64,000 nt of DNA from assembly GCF_000341085.1 (NCBI RefSeq), contig NZ_ANBA01000012.1, positions 1 to 64,000 on the forward strand, given 5' to 3'. Made by a program: the position numbers and the translations under genes. How positions within the stretch are numbered: the stretch's first letter is position 1; every line of letters begins with the position of its first letter. The stretch is from Nocardiopsis ganjiahuensis DSM 45031. Lineage in GTDB: Bacteria; Actinomycetota; Actinomycetes; Streptosporangiales; Streptosporangiaceae. Below, piece after piece: positions 16,614 to 25,496 of the stretch. The notes beneath the pieces were generated by a model. The model was not told the origin of the DNA and did not search any database. It worked only from the letters and a program-made list of their open reading frames with translations.

Positions 16614-17627
16614 TCACCAGACCCGGGTCTCCAGGTCTCCCAGCAGGCTCAGGTCGGCTCTGTCCTCCGTCGCGAGCACCCCGACCAGTTCCGCGGCCTC
16701 GGCCAGGGTGGCGTGGCGTCCGATGGAGCGCCCCTCGGCGGGCTTCGGACTCTCCACCCACAGCTTCGGGCCCGGTTCCCACATCACCTGGACGGTGTCT
16801 CCGGAGGGTGCTGAGGCAACCAGGAAGGAACGGGGCTCCGGGGTCAGCCGGTACAGCAGTTCCCGGTACTCCTGAAGGTCCACGAACCGGGGTCCGGACT
16901 GACCGATGCCCCCTTCTCCCACCGTGTCCTGGTAACTGACCTCGATCGTCCGCTCCTGTGACCGGTCACCCTCAGCGGTGCCGCGGGCCGGCCGGCCGGC
17001 CCGGCGCATGGTGGCTGCCCGGACATCGAGGCGCCGACCGGGGTCGCCGTCCCACTCGACGTCGAGTCCGTACTCCCGCAGCACCGCGGTGACCTCCGCG
17101 CCGACGGCGGCATCGGCCTCGGGCGTGCCCTCTCGGGAGCCGTAGCCGACCAACAGCCGACCGCCCTCCGCGGCGTACTCGCCGTCTTCCGCGGTGTAGC
17201 AGGCGTAGCCTCGGGCGCCCGGCCCCTGGGCGACCTGGCTCGCGAGGCGGCCGTTGGCCTCCCGGGGATTCCGGTCGAAGAACTCGCGGGCGATGATCCC
17301 CGAGGTGTCCAGGGACCTGAAAGCGCGGGTCAGGCGGTCACTGTCCGTGCTCCCGTCCGGGGCGGGACACCACTGCCGGTGAGCGGTGTACTCGGCGTCG
17401 AGGATGCCGATGACCCAGGTGCGCAGCTCATCAGGGTCGTCCGTCGGCAGCCCTCGCGTCTCGCCGGAGTTCACCAGGTCGTCCAGGTACTCAAGGTTTT
17501 CCGTGACCGTGTGACGCATGATGCCGTCGTAGTCCTCACCGATGAGAACACGTGCCCGGATGCTCTGGTGTCCGTTGCCCGACATGGAGCCGTCGGGGAG
17601 GTTCCGGGGGTCCCACTTGTCATCCAT
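16614..17627 (-). CDS. DUF6891-like protein, unknown function
   Basis: A 337-residue soluble protein. Residues about 85-205 look like DUF6891: LTRAFRSLDTSGIIAREFF, GYACYTAEDGEYAAEGGRLLVGYGSRE, EVTAVLREYGLDVEWDGDPGRRLDV. The typical Cys pair of that family is absent. The C-terminal 110 residues (RSFLVASAPSGDTVQVMWEPGPKLWVESP) resemble a small alpha/beta immunity-type domain, but this is uncertain. On its strand CATAAT lies about 12 bases before the ATG with GTGACA 16 bases further up, and there is no Shine-Dalgarno sequence, so the transcript may be leaderless. It is a lone gene. Confidence 0.72.
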   Translation of the reverse strand: MDDKWDPRNLPDGSMSGNGHQSIRARVLIGEDYDGIMRHTVTENLEYLDDLVNSGETRGLPTDDPDELRTWVIGILDAEYTAHRQWCPAPDGSTDSDRLTRAFRSLDTSGIIAREFFDRNPREANGRLASQVAQGPGARGYACYTAEDGEYAAEGGRLLVGYGSREGTPEADAAVGAEVTAVLREYGLDVEWDGDPGRRLDVRAATMRRAGRPARGTAEGDRSQERTIEVSYQDTVGEGGIGQSGPRFVDLQEYRELLYRLTPEPRSFLVASAPSGDTVQVMWEPGPKLWVESPKPAEGRSIGRHATLAEAAELVGVLATEDRADLSLLGDLETRVW

Positions 17628-17697
17628 GACGAGGAATTATGACACCCGCCCAGCGCCTGTCACCCCTCCTCACGGCTGAACGTGTACCGTCCGGCTC

Positions 17698-18078
17698 ATG
17701 GTTCATGTACTGCACCTGACCGAACTCTCCCGCTGGCGCGCCGGTGGCGACGTCGAGGCCGCATCCCTCCGCACCGAGGGGTTCCTGCACGGCTCACCGG
17801 ACGAGGCCACCCTGCTGGCGGTGGCCAACGCCTTCTACTCCGACCCCGCCGAACCGCTGATCGTGCTGGTGGTGGACACCGAAAAGGTGGACGCCGAGGT
17901 GCGGTGGGAGGCGGCGGCCCCCACTCCCCCGCCCGGAGTCTCCGGCGACATGCTCTTCCCCCACGTCTACGGTCCGATCCCGCGACCGGCCGTGTGCGCC
18001 CTGCGCCGTCTGGTCAGGGACCCGTGGGGCCGCTACACGGCACTGGAGACCGTCATGGAACCCGGCCCCTGTCTCTAG
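17698..18078 (+). CDS. DUF952 family protein
   Basis: A 126-residue protein with the DUF952 pattern: HVLHLTELSRWRAG, EGFLHGSPDEATLLAVANAFY, PLIVLVVDTEKV, FPHVYGPIPRPAVCALRRLVRD. The fold is related to ADP-ribosyl-transferase-like RNA 2'-phosphotransferase domains, but no activity is established. It is divergent from the DUF6891 gene across 70 bases. No operon partner. Confidence 0.9.
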   Translation: MVHVLHLTELSRWRAGGDVEAASLRTEGFLHGSPDEATLLAVANAFYSDPAEPLIVLVVDTEKVDAEVRWEAAAPTPPPGVSGDMLFPHVYGPIPRPAVCALRRLVRDPWGRYTALETVMEPGPCL

Positions 18079-18116
18079 GTCGACATGGCGACGTGGCGAC
18101 GTGGCGACAAAGAGTT

Positions 18117-18137
18117 CTGTCCACAGCCTGTGGACAA
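18117..18137. other. Paired DnaA boxes in inverted orientation, second copy
   Basis: CTGTCCACA and TGTGGACAA (the reverse complement of the Streptomyces DnaA-box consensus TTGTCCACA) are separated by GCC. The central 15 bases are identical to the centre of the element at 13261-13281. Confidence 0.65.
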
Positions 18138-18253
18138 CTTTTCGCGACCGGGCCCGAAACCGTGACGGGTGGTTCACACGCAAGAGCCCCGGGTGGCGTG
18201 GAGGTTCTCCATGCCGCCCGGGGCCCGTTCGGCCCTGCTCGGGTGGGACCGCC

Positions 18254-18637
18254 TCAGGCGTGGCCGAGGCCGGTCTGGTTGGGCGCGACGTTGCTGTGCT
18301 GCCCGACGCTGCTCGGGACCGTGTGGCGGGCCCGCCCCTTGTCGATGCCGAGGAAGCGGTTGAGGTGCCCCTTCTTGCCGACCACGAACCAGGCGATGGC
18401 TCCGAACAGCGGGAACCAGATGATGAAGATGACCCACAGGAGCTTGCCGCCCCCGGAGGTGTCGCCGTCGGCCAGTGCCGAGATGACCGCCGCGACCACC
18501 AGGACCAGGAGGGCCAGGAGTGCGAGCAGGACGAGGACGCCGGTGATACCGCTCATCCAGGCGACGGTCCGACTGGTGTTGTCCGCCAGTTCCGACAGTT
18601 TCGCCAGATCCGCCAGCTCCGACAAGTTCGTGATCAT
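18254..18637 (-). CDS. PLDc_N-type small membrane protein
   Basis: A 127-residue protein with two hydrophobic segments (about 25-52 and 63-85). The second contains GGGKLLWVIFIIWFPLFGAIAWFVVGKK, the phospholipase-D N-terminal (PLDc_N) motif that also occurs as a free-standing small protein in actinomycetes. GGGGGAGTC precedes the ATG at 18637. The first 20 residues repeat SELADxxKLSELAD. Function unknown; probably a membrane-bound auxiliary protein. Confidence 0.85.
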   Translation of the reverse strand: MITNLSELADLAKLSELADNTSRTVAWMSGITGVLVLLALLALLVLVVAAVISALADGDTSGGGKLLWVIFIIWFPLFGAIAWFVVGKKGHLNRFLGIDKGRARHTVPSSVGQHSNVAPNQTGLGHA

Positions 18638-18990
18638 GACTCCCCCAAGCAAGACGTGGTTGCCTCGATACACAGAGTAATAATCCGGAGTGGCCAGGCC
18701 CGCACATTCCGACGGTTTCGGGCGTTTCCCCGCACCGGTCCGCGCACTTCCGATTCCGTGGTCCACACACGGCGGGAGCCGACTACTTTCAGGTAGCGCC
18801 CCCCACCAGGCTTTTCCACTGCTTTACTGGAACTATGGGCAAGCTTCGGCGATCTGGCAGGTCCACTCCCTCTCCCCGGCCCGGGACCGGCGCCGGAAAC
18901 GGTGTCGGCACAGACACCCGTGACCACCGACCCGTGTGCCCGGTCAGAGCCACCCCGCCGACCGGGGACACGACAGAGGCCGGGTGAGCG
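18638..18990. other. 353-base divergent intergenic region
   Basis: It carries the promoter of the PLDc_N gene (a GAGTAATAATCC stretch around 18676) and that of the GntR gene. No inverted repeat strong enough to call an operator was found. Confidence 0.5.
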
Positions 18991-19716
18991 GTGCCCAGGC
19001 AACCCCAGTACCTCTGGCTGGCCGAACAACTGCGTGAGCCGATCCTCAACGGCGAGATGACCCCCGGCACGCGGCTCCCCTCCCGCACCCGCCTGGCCCG
19101 CGCCTACCGGGTCAGCGAGCAGATCTCCCGCACCGCGCTCCGGCTTCTGGTCACCGAGGGACTCGTCGAGGCCCGTCCCGGCTCCGGGTACTTCGTGCGG
19201 GCCTTCCCCGAGGTCTTCCGGCTCTCCCGGACCGACGCCACCTCCGGCTCCGGTCTGGGCCGCCTCGTCCGCGAACGGGTCAGCACCGAGCAGGAGCGCT
19301 GCACCGCGCCGCTGAGCTCCAGGCTCCGGCTCCGCGACGGCGACCCCGTGTACCGGACCACCTCGCGCGGCCTCTCCTCGGACGAGCCGGTCACCCTGCA
19401 CCGCTCCTGGGAACCGGCGGTCCTGACCGCCGGGACCCTGCGCACCCCCTTCGACGCCGCCGACACCGGCCCCCTCGAACGGCTCGGCGCGGCCGGCTTC
19501 CCCGTGGACCGGGTCGTGGAGGAGGTCGGGGTCCGCGCCCTGCGCGACTCCGAGGCCGCGCTCCTGGACTCCGCCCCCGGGGTGCCCGTCCTCGTCGTCG
19601 AACGCACCCACTACTGCGGTGACCGCCCCGTCGAGACCTCCGACCTCATCGGCTCGGCCGACCAGTGCCGACTTCTCTACAAGCTGTCCCTCGCCCGCCC
19701 GCGCGTGCGGAGATAG
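18991..19716 (+). CDS. GntR-family regulator with UTRA domain (HutC subfamily)
   Basis: A 241-residue regulator with a GTG start. The winged helix (about 5-70) reads LAEQLREPILNGEMTPGTRLPSRTRLARAYRVSEQISRTALRLLVTEGLVEARPGSGYFV. The UTRA ligand domain (about 90-235) includes GDPVYRTTSRGLSSDEPVTLHRSWEPA and ALLDSAPGVPVLVVERTHY. Ligand and targets are unknown; a strong hairpin ends the transcript. Confidence 0.9.
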   Translation: MPRQPQYLWLAEQLREPILNGEMTPGTRLPSRTRLARAYRVSEQISRTALRLLVTEGLVEARPGSGYFVRAFPEVFRLSRTDATSGSGLGRLVRERVSTEQERCTAPLSSRLRLRDGDPVYRTTSRGLSSDEPVTLHRSWEPAVLTAGTLRTPFDAADTGPLERLGAAGFPVDRVVEEVGVRALRDSEAALLDSAPGVPVLVVERTHYCGDRPVETSDLIGSADQCRLLYKLSLARPRVRR

Positions 19717-19747
19717 CCCTCGGGAACAGGTTCTCCGGGCACAGCGA

Positions 19748-19793
19748 AGGGCGGTGGCCCGCCTCCTCCACGGAGGGGGCGAACCACCGCCCT
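19748..19793 (+). terminator. Terminator hairpin after the GntR/UTRA gene
   Basis: Arms AGGGCGGTGG (19748-19757) and CCACCGCCCT (19784-19793) pair perfectly over a 26-base loop that holds a second GC-rich pairing. It could serve both this gene and the leftward asd transcript. Confidence 0.65.
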
Positions 19794-19966
19794 CAGTCAC
19801 CGCCCTGGACAGGGGGCGTTTGCGTTCGGGCGCCGGCAGGGTTTTGGAGGCGCCGGAGGTGGGATGGCGAGGAACGAGCCATCACACCGTAGGTGCCGAA
19901 AGTTCCTGCCCTCATTGGCGCCCGAACACGGGCCGAAGCGCAGCGGAGGCCCAAGGCAAACACGGC

Positions 19967-21028
19967 CTAGGCCTGGGTGAACTCCTTGGCGACGACCTCG
20001 GCGATCTGCGCGGTGTTCAGCGCGGCGCCCTTGCGCAGGTTGTCCCCGCACAGGAAGAGGTCGAGCGACTTCGGGTCGTCGATGGACTGGCGGATGCGGC
20101 CGACCCAGGTCGGGTCGGTACCCACGACGTCGTTCGGGGTCGGGAACTCGCCCTTGGCGGGGTCGTCCAGGACCTCGACGCCCTCGGCGGAGCCCAGCAG
20201 CTTGCGGGCCTCGTCACCGGTGACCTCGTTCTCGAAGGTCGCGTGCACGACCAGCGAGTGCGTGGTGATGACCGGGACGCGCACGCAGGTCGCGGAGACC
20301 TTCAGGTCCTCCAGCCCCAGGATCTTGCGGGACTCGTTGCGGACCTTCAGCTCCTCCGAGGACCAGCCGTCGTCCTTGAGCGAACCCGCCCACGGCACGA
20401 CGTTGTAGGCCAGCGGCGCCGGGAAGGGGCCGAGCTCGTCGACGGCCGAGCGCATGTCGCCCGACTTCTCGCCGAGGCCGCGGTCCGAACCGGCCTTGGC
20501 CATCTGGTCGCGCAGGACGTCGATGCCCTCCTGGCCGGCGCCGGACGCCGCCTGGTAGGAGGAGACGACCAGTTCCTTGACGCCGTAGGTCCGGTGCAGG
20601 GCACCGATCGCCACGATCATCGACAGGGTGGTGCAGTTCGGGTTCGAGATGATGCCGCGCGGACGGTTGCGCACCTGCTCCGCGTTGACCTCGGGCACCA
20701 CCAGCGGGACGTCGGAGTCCAGACGGAACGCGCCGGAGTTGTCGACGGCGACCGCGCCGCGGGCGGCGGCGATCGGCGCCCACTCCTTGGACACCTCGTC
20801 CGGTACGTCGAACATGGCGACGTCGACGCCGTCGAAGACCTCGGGGGCCAGCGCCTGCACGACGACGTCCTCGCCGCGCACGCTCAGGACCTTGCCCGCG
20901 CTGCGCGCGGAGGCGACCAGGCGGATCTCGCCCCACACGTTCTCGCGCTGGGTGAGGATGTCGAGCATGACGGTGCCGACGGCGCCGGTCGCACCGACGA
21001 TGGCCAGGGTGGGAAGACGGTTGCTCAT
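19967..21028 (-). CDS. asd: Aspartate-semialdehyde dehydrogenase
   Basis: A 353-residue NADPH-dependent enzyme that converts aspartyl phosphate to aspartate semialdehyde (lysine, threonine, methionine and diaminopimelate pathways). It has the dinucleotide motif [12 protein letters not shown] at about 11-22, catalytic Cys132 in SNPNCTT, and [10 protein letters not shown]. Its ATG overlaps the stop of ask by 4 bases, so both enzymes come from one message. Confidence 0.96.
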   Translation of the reverse strand: MSNRLPTLAIVGATGAVGTVMLDILTQRENVWGEIRLVASARSAGKVLSVRGEDVVVQALAPEVFDGVDVAMFDVPDEVSKEWAPIAAARGAVAVDNSGAFRLDSDVPLVVPEVNAEQVRNRPRGIISNPNCTTLSMIVAIGALHRTYGVKELVVSSYQAASGAGQEGIDVLRDQMAKAGSDRGLGEKSGDMRSAVDELGPFPAPLAYNVVPWAGSLKDDGWSSEELKVRNESRKILGLEDLKVSATCVRVPVITTHSLVVHATFENEVTGDEARKLLGSAEGVEVLDDPAKGEFPTPNDVVGTDPTWVGRIRQSIDDPKSLDLFLCGDNLRKGAALNTAQIAEVVAKEFTQA

Positions 21029-21546
21029 CGGCCGGTACCTCCGTAGACGACAGCCTCGACCTGGTCGGCGTCGAGCTGGAACTCGCTGTGCGCGGCCTGG
21101 ACCGCCGCGTCGACCTGGTCCTCCTCGACGATGACCGAGATGCGGATCTCCGAGGTGGAGATCATCTCGACGTTGGTGCCGGAGGAGGCGATCGCGTCGA
21201 AGAAGCGCGCGGTGACGCCCGGGTACGAGCGCATGCCGGCGCCGATCAGCGAGACCTTGCCGATCTTGTCGTCGTAGCGCAGGGAGTCGTAGCCGACCTT
21301 CTCCTGGACCTTCTTCAGGGCGGCGACGGCCTGCTTGCCGAACTCCTTCGGCGCGGTGAACGAGATGTCGGTGCGGGAGGTGGAGACCGCCGACACGTTC
21401 TGCACGATCATGTCGATGTTGATCTCGGCGTCCGCGAGCGCCTTGAAGATCGTCGCGGCCTCACCGACCTTGTCAGGGACGCCGACGACGGTGATCTTGG
21501 CTTCGCTCCGGTCGTGGGAGACCCCGGAGATGATCGGCTGTTCCAT
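21025..21546 (-). CDS. Internal-start beta subunit of aspartokinase
   Basis: An in-frame ATG at codon 251 ([12 protein letters not shown]) is preceded by GAGGAAAG at a suitable distance. The product would be 173 residues, the ACT-domain region only. Corynebacterium and other actinomycetes make aspartokinase as alpha2beta2 from overlapping reading frames with the beta start near codon 250, which matches what is seen here. Confidence 0.7.
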   Translation of the reverse strand: MEQPIISGVSHDRSEAKITVVGVPDKVGEAATIFKALADAEINIDMIVQNVSAVSTSRTDISFTAPKEFGKQAVAALKKVQEKVGYDSLRYDDKIGKVSLIGAGMRSYPGVTARFFDAIASSGTNVEMISTSEIRISVIVEEDQVDAAVQAAHSEFQLDADQVEAVVYGGTGR

Positions 21547-22296
21547 GCCTTCGCTTTCCTCGACTTCCGAAACGATCCACGTTCCGGTCTTCTGGCTGAA
21601 CGATGAGCGGACGTGCAGGGGAATGTTGTACTGGCGCGCGTACTCGACGCAGCGCAGGTGCAGGATCTTCGTGCCGCTGGCGGCCATCTCCAGCATCTCC
21701 TCGTAGGAGATCTGCGGGATGCGCCGCGCGGTGGGAACGACGCGCGGGTCGGCGGTGAACACGCCGTCCACATCGCTGTAGATCTCGCAGGCGTCGGCGT
21801 TGAGCGCGCCCGCGAGAGCGACGGCGGTGGTGTCGGAACCGCCACGACCCAGGGACGTGATGTCCTTGGTGTCCTGGGAGACGCCCTGGAAACCGGCGAC
21901 GATGCAGATCGCGCCCTCGCCGATGGCTTCCTGGATGCGTCCGGGGGTCACGTCGATGATCTTGGCGTTGCCGTGCAACGACGTGGTGATGACCCCGGCC
22001 TGGGATCCGGTGAAGGAACGGGCCTCGTACCCGAGGTTCTCGATGGCCATCGCCACGAGGGCCATCGACATGCGCTCACCGGCGGTGACGAGCATGTCGA
22101 GCTCGCGCGCCGGAGGCATCGGGGAGACCTGTTCGGCCAGATCCAGCAGTTCGTCGGTCGTGTCGCCCATGGCCGAGACCACGACCACGACGTCATGTCC
22201 CGCCTTTTTCTGAGCCACGATCCTTTGGGCTACTCGCTTGATGGCTTCCGCGTCAGCCACGGAAGACCCACCGTACTTCTGCACGATTAGGGCCAC
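21025..22296 (-). CDS. ask: Aspartokinase
   Basis: A 423-residue enzyme that phosphorylates aspartate, the first step of the aspartate pathway. KYGGSS at 7-12 opens the kinase domain (1 to about 240), followed by two ACT domains (about 265-335 and 345-415), which mediate lysine/threonine feedback in the family. An internal start at 21546 would yield a free regulatory beta subunit (separate entry). It is the head gene of ask-asd and lies downstream of recR on the same strand. Confidence 0.96.
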   Translation of the reverse strand: MALIVQKYGGSSVADAEAIKRVAQRIVAQKKAGHDVVVVVSAMGDTTDELLDLAEQVSPMPPARELDMLVTAGERMSMALVAMAIENLGYEARSFTGSQAGVITTSLHGNAKIIDVTPGRIQEAIGEGAICIVAGFQGVSQDTKDITSLGRGGSDTTAVALAGALNADACEIYSDVDGVFTADPRVVPTARRIPQISYEEMLEMAASGTKILHLRCVEYARQYNIPLHVRSSFSQKTGTWIVSEVEESEGMEQPIISGVSHDRSEAKITVVGVPDKVGEAATIFKALADAEINIDMIVQNVSAVSTSRTDISFTAPKEFGKQAVAALKKVQEKVGYDSLRYDDKIGKVSLIGAGMRSYPGVTARFFDAIASSGTNVEMISTSEIRISVIVEEDQVDAAVQAAHSEFQLDADQVEAVVYGGTGR

Positions 22297-22476
22297 GATC
22301 GATGCTCCTGAGGAGTTGGGATCAAGACAATTAACAATGGAGTGTAACCAGGGACGCCCACGACACCCGTTCCGACCTGCGGAGAGAGGGCGTGGCGCCT
22401 TGACACACCAGCGCTCGGGCCTACCCGTTCGAACGGAGGTTACTCATATTTCGACCAGATTACGGCGAAGTGTGAG

Positions 22477-23076
22477 CTAGAACTCCAGGCTACGGCGGCC
22501 CTCGAAGGCGCGTCCGAGAGTGACTTCGTCGGCGTACTCGAGGTCGCCGCCGACGGGCAGCCCACTGGCCAGGCGGGTGACTTTCAGGCCCATGGGTTTG
22601 ACCAGCCGCGCCAGGTAGGTCGCGGTGGCCTCCCCTTCCAGGTTCGGGTCGGTCGCCAGGATCAGCTCGGTGATCTGGCCGTCGGCCAGACGCGTCATGA
22701 GCTCCTTGACCCGCAGGTCGTCGGGGCCCACGCCCTCGATGGGGCTGATGGCGCCCCCGAGCACGTGGTAGCGCCCGCGGAACTCGCGGGTGCGTTCGAT
22801 GGCGACGACGTCCTTGGACTCCTCGACGACGCAGATGACGGCGACGTCGCGGCGGGCGTCACGGCAGATACGGCACTCGCTCTCTTCGGCGATGTTGCCG
22901 CAGATCGAGCAGAAGCGAACCCGCTCCTTGACCTCGACGAGTGCGTTGACCAGGCGTTTGACGTCCGCGTACTCCGCGGACAGCAGGTGGAAGGCGATGC
23001 GTTGCGCGCTTTTCGGACCGACGCCGGGCAGTCGCCCCAGCTCGTCGATCAGATTCTGTACCGCGCCTTCGTACAT
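22477..23076 (-). CDS. recR: Recombination mediator RecR
   Basis: A 199-residue protein: a helix-hairpin-helix near the start ([24 protein letters not shown]), a four-Cys zinc finger ([16 protein letters not shown], about 57-72), a Toprim domain ([17 protein letters not shown], with a Glu and later Asp) and a Walker-B-like tail. It loads RecA on gapped DNA with RecF/RecO. The ATG at 23076 gives the standard length. It follows ybaB at a distance of 235 bases. Confidence 0.96.
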   Translation of the reverse strand: MYEGAVQNLIDELGRLPGVGPKSAQRIAFHLLSAEYADVKRLVNALVEVKERVRFCSICGNIAEESECRICRDARRDVAVICVVEESKDVVAIERTREFRGRYHVLGGAISPIEGVGPDDLRVKELMTRLADGQITELILATDPNLEGEATATYLARLVKPMGLKVTRLASGLPVGGDLEYADEVTLGRAFEGRRSLEF

Positions 23077-23311
23077 GCCTACCCACTCGGTCGGAACCGG
23101 GACGGCGTCCCGGCGGGGCCACTCCTGCCCCTCACCCCACCGTATCGGGGGACGGCGACCTGTTTCGACCACGCCCCGGACATGACCCGGACTCGCTCCG
23201 GGGAAATGGGGGCACCGTGCCCGGCCGTACCGGGACCGGCAGTCGTCGCCCCGGTGCCGGTGGGCACCGGGGCGACGACGCGAAGACCGCAGGGCCCTGG
23301 AAAAGGGGTTC

Positions 23312-23671
23312 CTAGAAGCCGGGGAGGCCGGGCATGCCACCGGGCATCCCGCCGCCCAGGCCCTCGGCCAGCGGGCCCATCTTCTCCTGCTGGAGACGCT
23401 CGACCTGCGCCTCGGCGTCGCGGATGGCCGCCAGGACCAGGTCCGCCACGGTCTGCGCGGTCTCCTCCGCGTCGGTGGGGTCGACGGCCTTGGGGTCGAC
23501 GGTGATGTCCTCGACCTGTCCGCGCCCGCTCAGCTTGACCTTGACCAGCCCGCCGCCGGAGGTGCCCTCGACCTCGGCCTCCTCCAGCGCCTGCTGGGCC
23601 TGCGCCAGCTGCTGCTGCATCTGCTGGGCCTGCTGGAGCAGGGCCTGCATGTCCATTCCGCCAGGGTTCAC
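23312..23671 (-). CDS. YbaB/EbfC nucleoid-associated protein
   Basis: A 119-residue DNA-binding protein with a Gln-rich N-terminal helix ([20 protein letters not shown]), a beta core ([22 protein letters not shown]), and a Gly/Met/Pro tail ([14 protein letters not shown]). The GTG at 23671, with GAGGAGAC upstream, was chosen over an ATG 16 codons earlier. The usual order dnaX-ybaB-recR is kept in strand and sequence, but dnaX is more than 4 kb away here. Confidence 0.93.
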   Translation of the reverse strand: MNPGGMDMQALLQQAQQMQQQLAQAQQALEEAEVEGTSGGGLVKVKLSGRGQVEDITVDPKAVDPTDAEETAQTVADLVLAAIRDAEAQVERLQQEKMGPLAEGLGGGMPGGMPGLPGF

Positions 23672-23783
23672 GGCCGTCTCCTCGCCGCACACGTGGTGCT
23701 GTTCGTTGCTGCGTGTCACTTGTCTGTGAGGGTAACCGGTCCGGCCAAGGCGATCCGGCCGTGCGCACCGAAGGAGAAGGCGT

Positions 23784-24134
23784 TCAACGGGCGCTCTCGA
23801 TCACCTGGTCCAGAGCCTCCCGGGTGCGCTCCAGTCCGCGGATCGCGGCGGTCACCCGGTCGCGTTCGGCGCTCAGCCAGTCGAGGAGGTCCGGCGCGGG
23901 TTCGCCGCGCTCCTGCGCGTACACACAGGGCAGCAGTTCGCGGATGGTCTCGGTGTTGAGCCCGGCCCCGATCAGGCACTGGACGCGGTCCACCCGCTCC
24001 ACCGCGTCATCACCGTACTCACGGTGCCCTCCCGAGGTGCGCTGGGAGGTCAGCAGCCCTCGTTCCTCGTAGTAGCGCAGCGAACGGGGGCTGGCCCCGC
24101 TCCGCGCGGACAGTTCTCCGATGCGCACGGACAC
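23784..24134 (-). CDS. MerR-family transcriptional regulator
   Basis: A 116-residue protein: winged helix-turn-helix with IGELSARSGASPRSLRYYEERGLLTSQRTSGGHREYGDDAVERV, then a coiled coil. There is no metal-binding Cys pair, so it is a small organic-ligand or stress-type member. It is divergent from the flavin oxidoreductase gene across 115 bases with a perfect inverted repeat, so it very likely controls that gene. Confidence 0.92.
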   Translation of the reverse strand: MSVRIGELSARSGASPRSLRYYEERGLLTSQRTSGGHREYGDDAVERVDRVQCLIGAGLNTETIRELLPCVYAQERGEPAPDLLDWLSAERDRVTAAIRGLERTREALDQVIESAR

Positions 24135-24190
24135 CTCCCTGAACCCCGGTTCGCGGCCCGGGGCCGCGGCCCCGGCTCCCGCCCCCGGAC

Positions 24191-24206
24191 CGTGACTCTG
24201 GTCACG
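24191..24206. promoter_or_regulatory. Candidate MerR operator in divergent promoter
   Basis: CGTGAC-TCTG-GTCACG, a perfect 6-base inverted repeat. TTGAAC at 24212-24217 with TTCTAC 17 bases on could be the oxidoreductase promoter, which would put the repeat upstream of the -35 box rather than in the spacer as in classical MerR promoters. Confidence 0.45.
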
Positions 24207-24249
24207 AACTCTTGAACCTCACATGGATGGCAGATTCTACGCTCACACC

Positions 24250-25362
24250 ATGAACACATCAACGAAGCGTACGGACCCCCTGCTCGACACCTACCGCCTC
24301 GGCGCGCTGCACCTGCCCAACCGTGTCGTCATGGCCCCGATGACGCGGCTGCGCGCCGACCTGGACGGGGTCCCCGGCGACCTCATGGCCACCTACTACG
24401 CCCAGCGCGCCGGTGCGGGGCTGATCGTCTCCGAGGGGATCGCGCCCAGCGTGGCCGGACAGCAGTTCCTGACCGAACCGGGTCTGTACTCGACCGCGCA
24501 GGTCGAGGGGTGGCGACGGGTGACCGACGCCGTGCACGAGGCCGGCGGACGGATCTTCGCGCAGCTCATGCACACCGGTCGCAGCGGGCACCCCGCCAAC
24601 CGCCCCGACGGCGGGACCCCCGTGGCGCCCTCCGTCGTGCCGCGGACCGAACCGGTGCACACCCTGGACGGCAAGGTCGCCCCGGTCGCACCACGCGCCC
24701 TGACCCTCCGGGAGATCGCCGAGACCGTGGCCGACTACGCGGCCTCCGCCCGCGCGGCGCTGCGGGCCGGGTTCGACGGGGTCGAGATCCACGGGGCCAA
24801 CGGATACCTGCCGCACCAGTTCCTCGCCGACAACACCAACCTGCGCACGGACGCCTACGGCGGCGGGACCACCGGCCGGGTCCGGTTCCCCGTCGAGGTC
24901 ACCGCGGCGGTCGCGGACGCCGTCGGGGCCGACCGGGTGGGGCTGCGCCTCTCCCCCGGCAACCGCCAGTTCGAGATGGCGGAGCACGACCCGGCCCCGG
25001 TCTACCGGGAGCTGTTGCGTCAGATCGCACCGCTCGGCCTCGCCTACCTGCACGTCACCGAAGACCCCGTGCACCCCGCGCTGGCCGATGCCCGCCGGGA
25101 CTGGCCGGGCACGCTGGTCGGCAACACCGGGGAACACGAGGAGACCACCCCGGAGAGCGCCGCCGCCCTGGTCGCCGGAGGACGCGCCGACCTCGTGTCC
25201 GTGGGCCGGCCCTACATCGCCAACCCGGACGTGGTCGAACGGCTGGCGGCCGGGGTGCCCTGGGCCGCGATCCGGGAGAAGGACTTCCACTACACGTCCG
25301 GAGCCCGCGGCTACGTGGACTACCCCCGACACAACGAGGACTTGGTGGCACCGTTGACCTGA
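24250..25362 (+). CDS. Old-Yellow-Enzyme family alkene reductase (NemA-like)
   Basis: A 370-residue FMN oxidoreductase: TIM barrel with LPNRVVMAPMTRLRA, QLMHTGRSGHPAN, FDGVEIHGANGYLPHQFL (His/Asn substrate-binding pair), SPGNRQFEM and GRPYIANPDVVERL. It reduces activated C=C bonds or nitro groups with NAD(P)H. The ATG at 24250 was chosen since the extra upstream codons are not family-like. MerR control from the divergent gene suggests induction by electrophiles. Confidence 0.92.
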   Translation: MNTSTKRTDPLLDTYRLGALHLPNRVVMAPMTRLRADLDGVPGDLMATYYAQRAGAGLIVSEGIAPSVAGQQFLTEPGLYSTAQVEGWRRVTDAVHEAGGRIFAQLMHTGRSGHPANRPDGGTPVAPSVVPRTEPVHTLDGKVAPVAPRALTLREIAETVADYAASARAALRAGFDGVEIHGANGYLPHQFLADNTNLRTDAYGGGTTGRVRFPVEVTAAVADAVGADRVGLRLSPGNRQFEMAEHDPAPVYRELLRQIAPLGLAYLHVTEDPVHPALADARRDWPGTLVGNTGEHEETTPESAAALVAGGRADLVSVGRPYIANPDVVERLAAGVPWAAIREKDFHYTSGARGYVDYPRHNEDLVAPLT

Positions 25363-25496
25363 TTTCACCAGCCAAAAGAGCGAAGAGTAGCGCAAAAATC
25401 ACTGTCGGTTGAAAGGATGGCCCTCGGGGTCCGCCGGTCACTCAGGTGTCCTCGGGCACCATCCTTGAACAGCGAGAACAACAGGGGACTGAGGAC

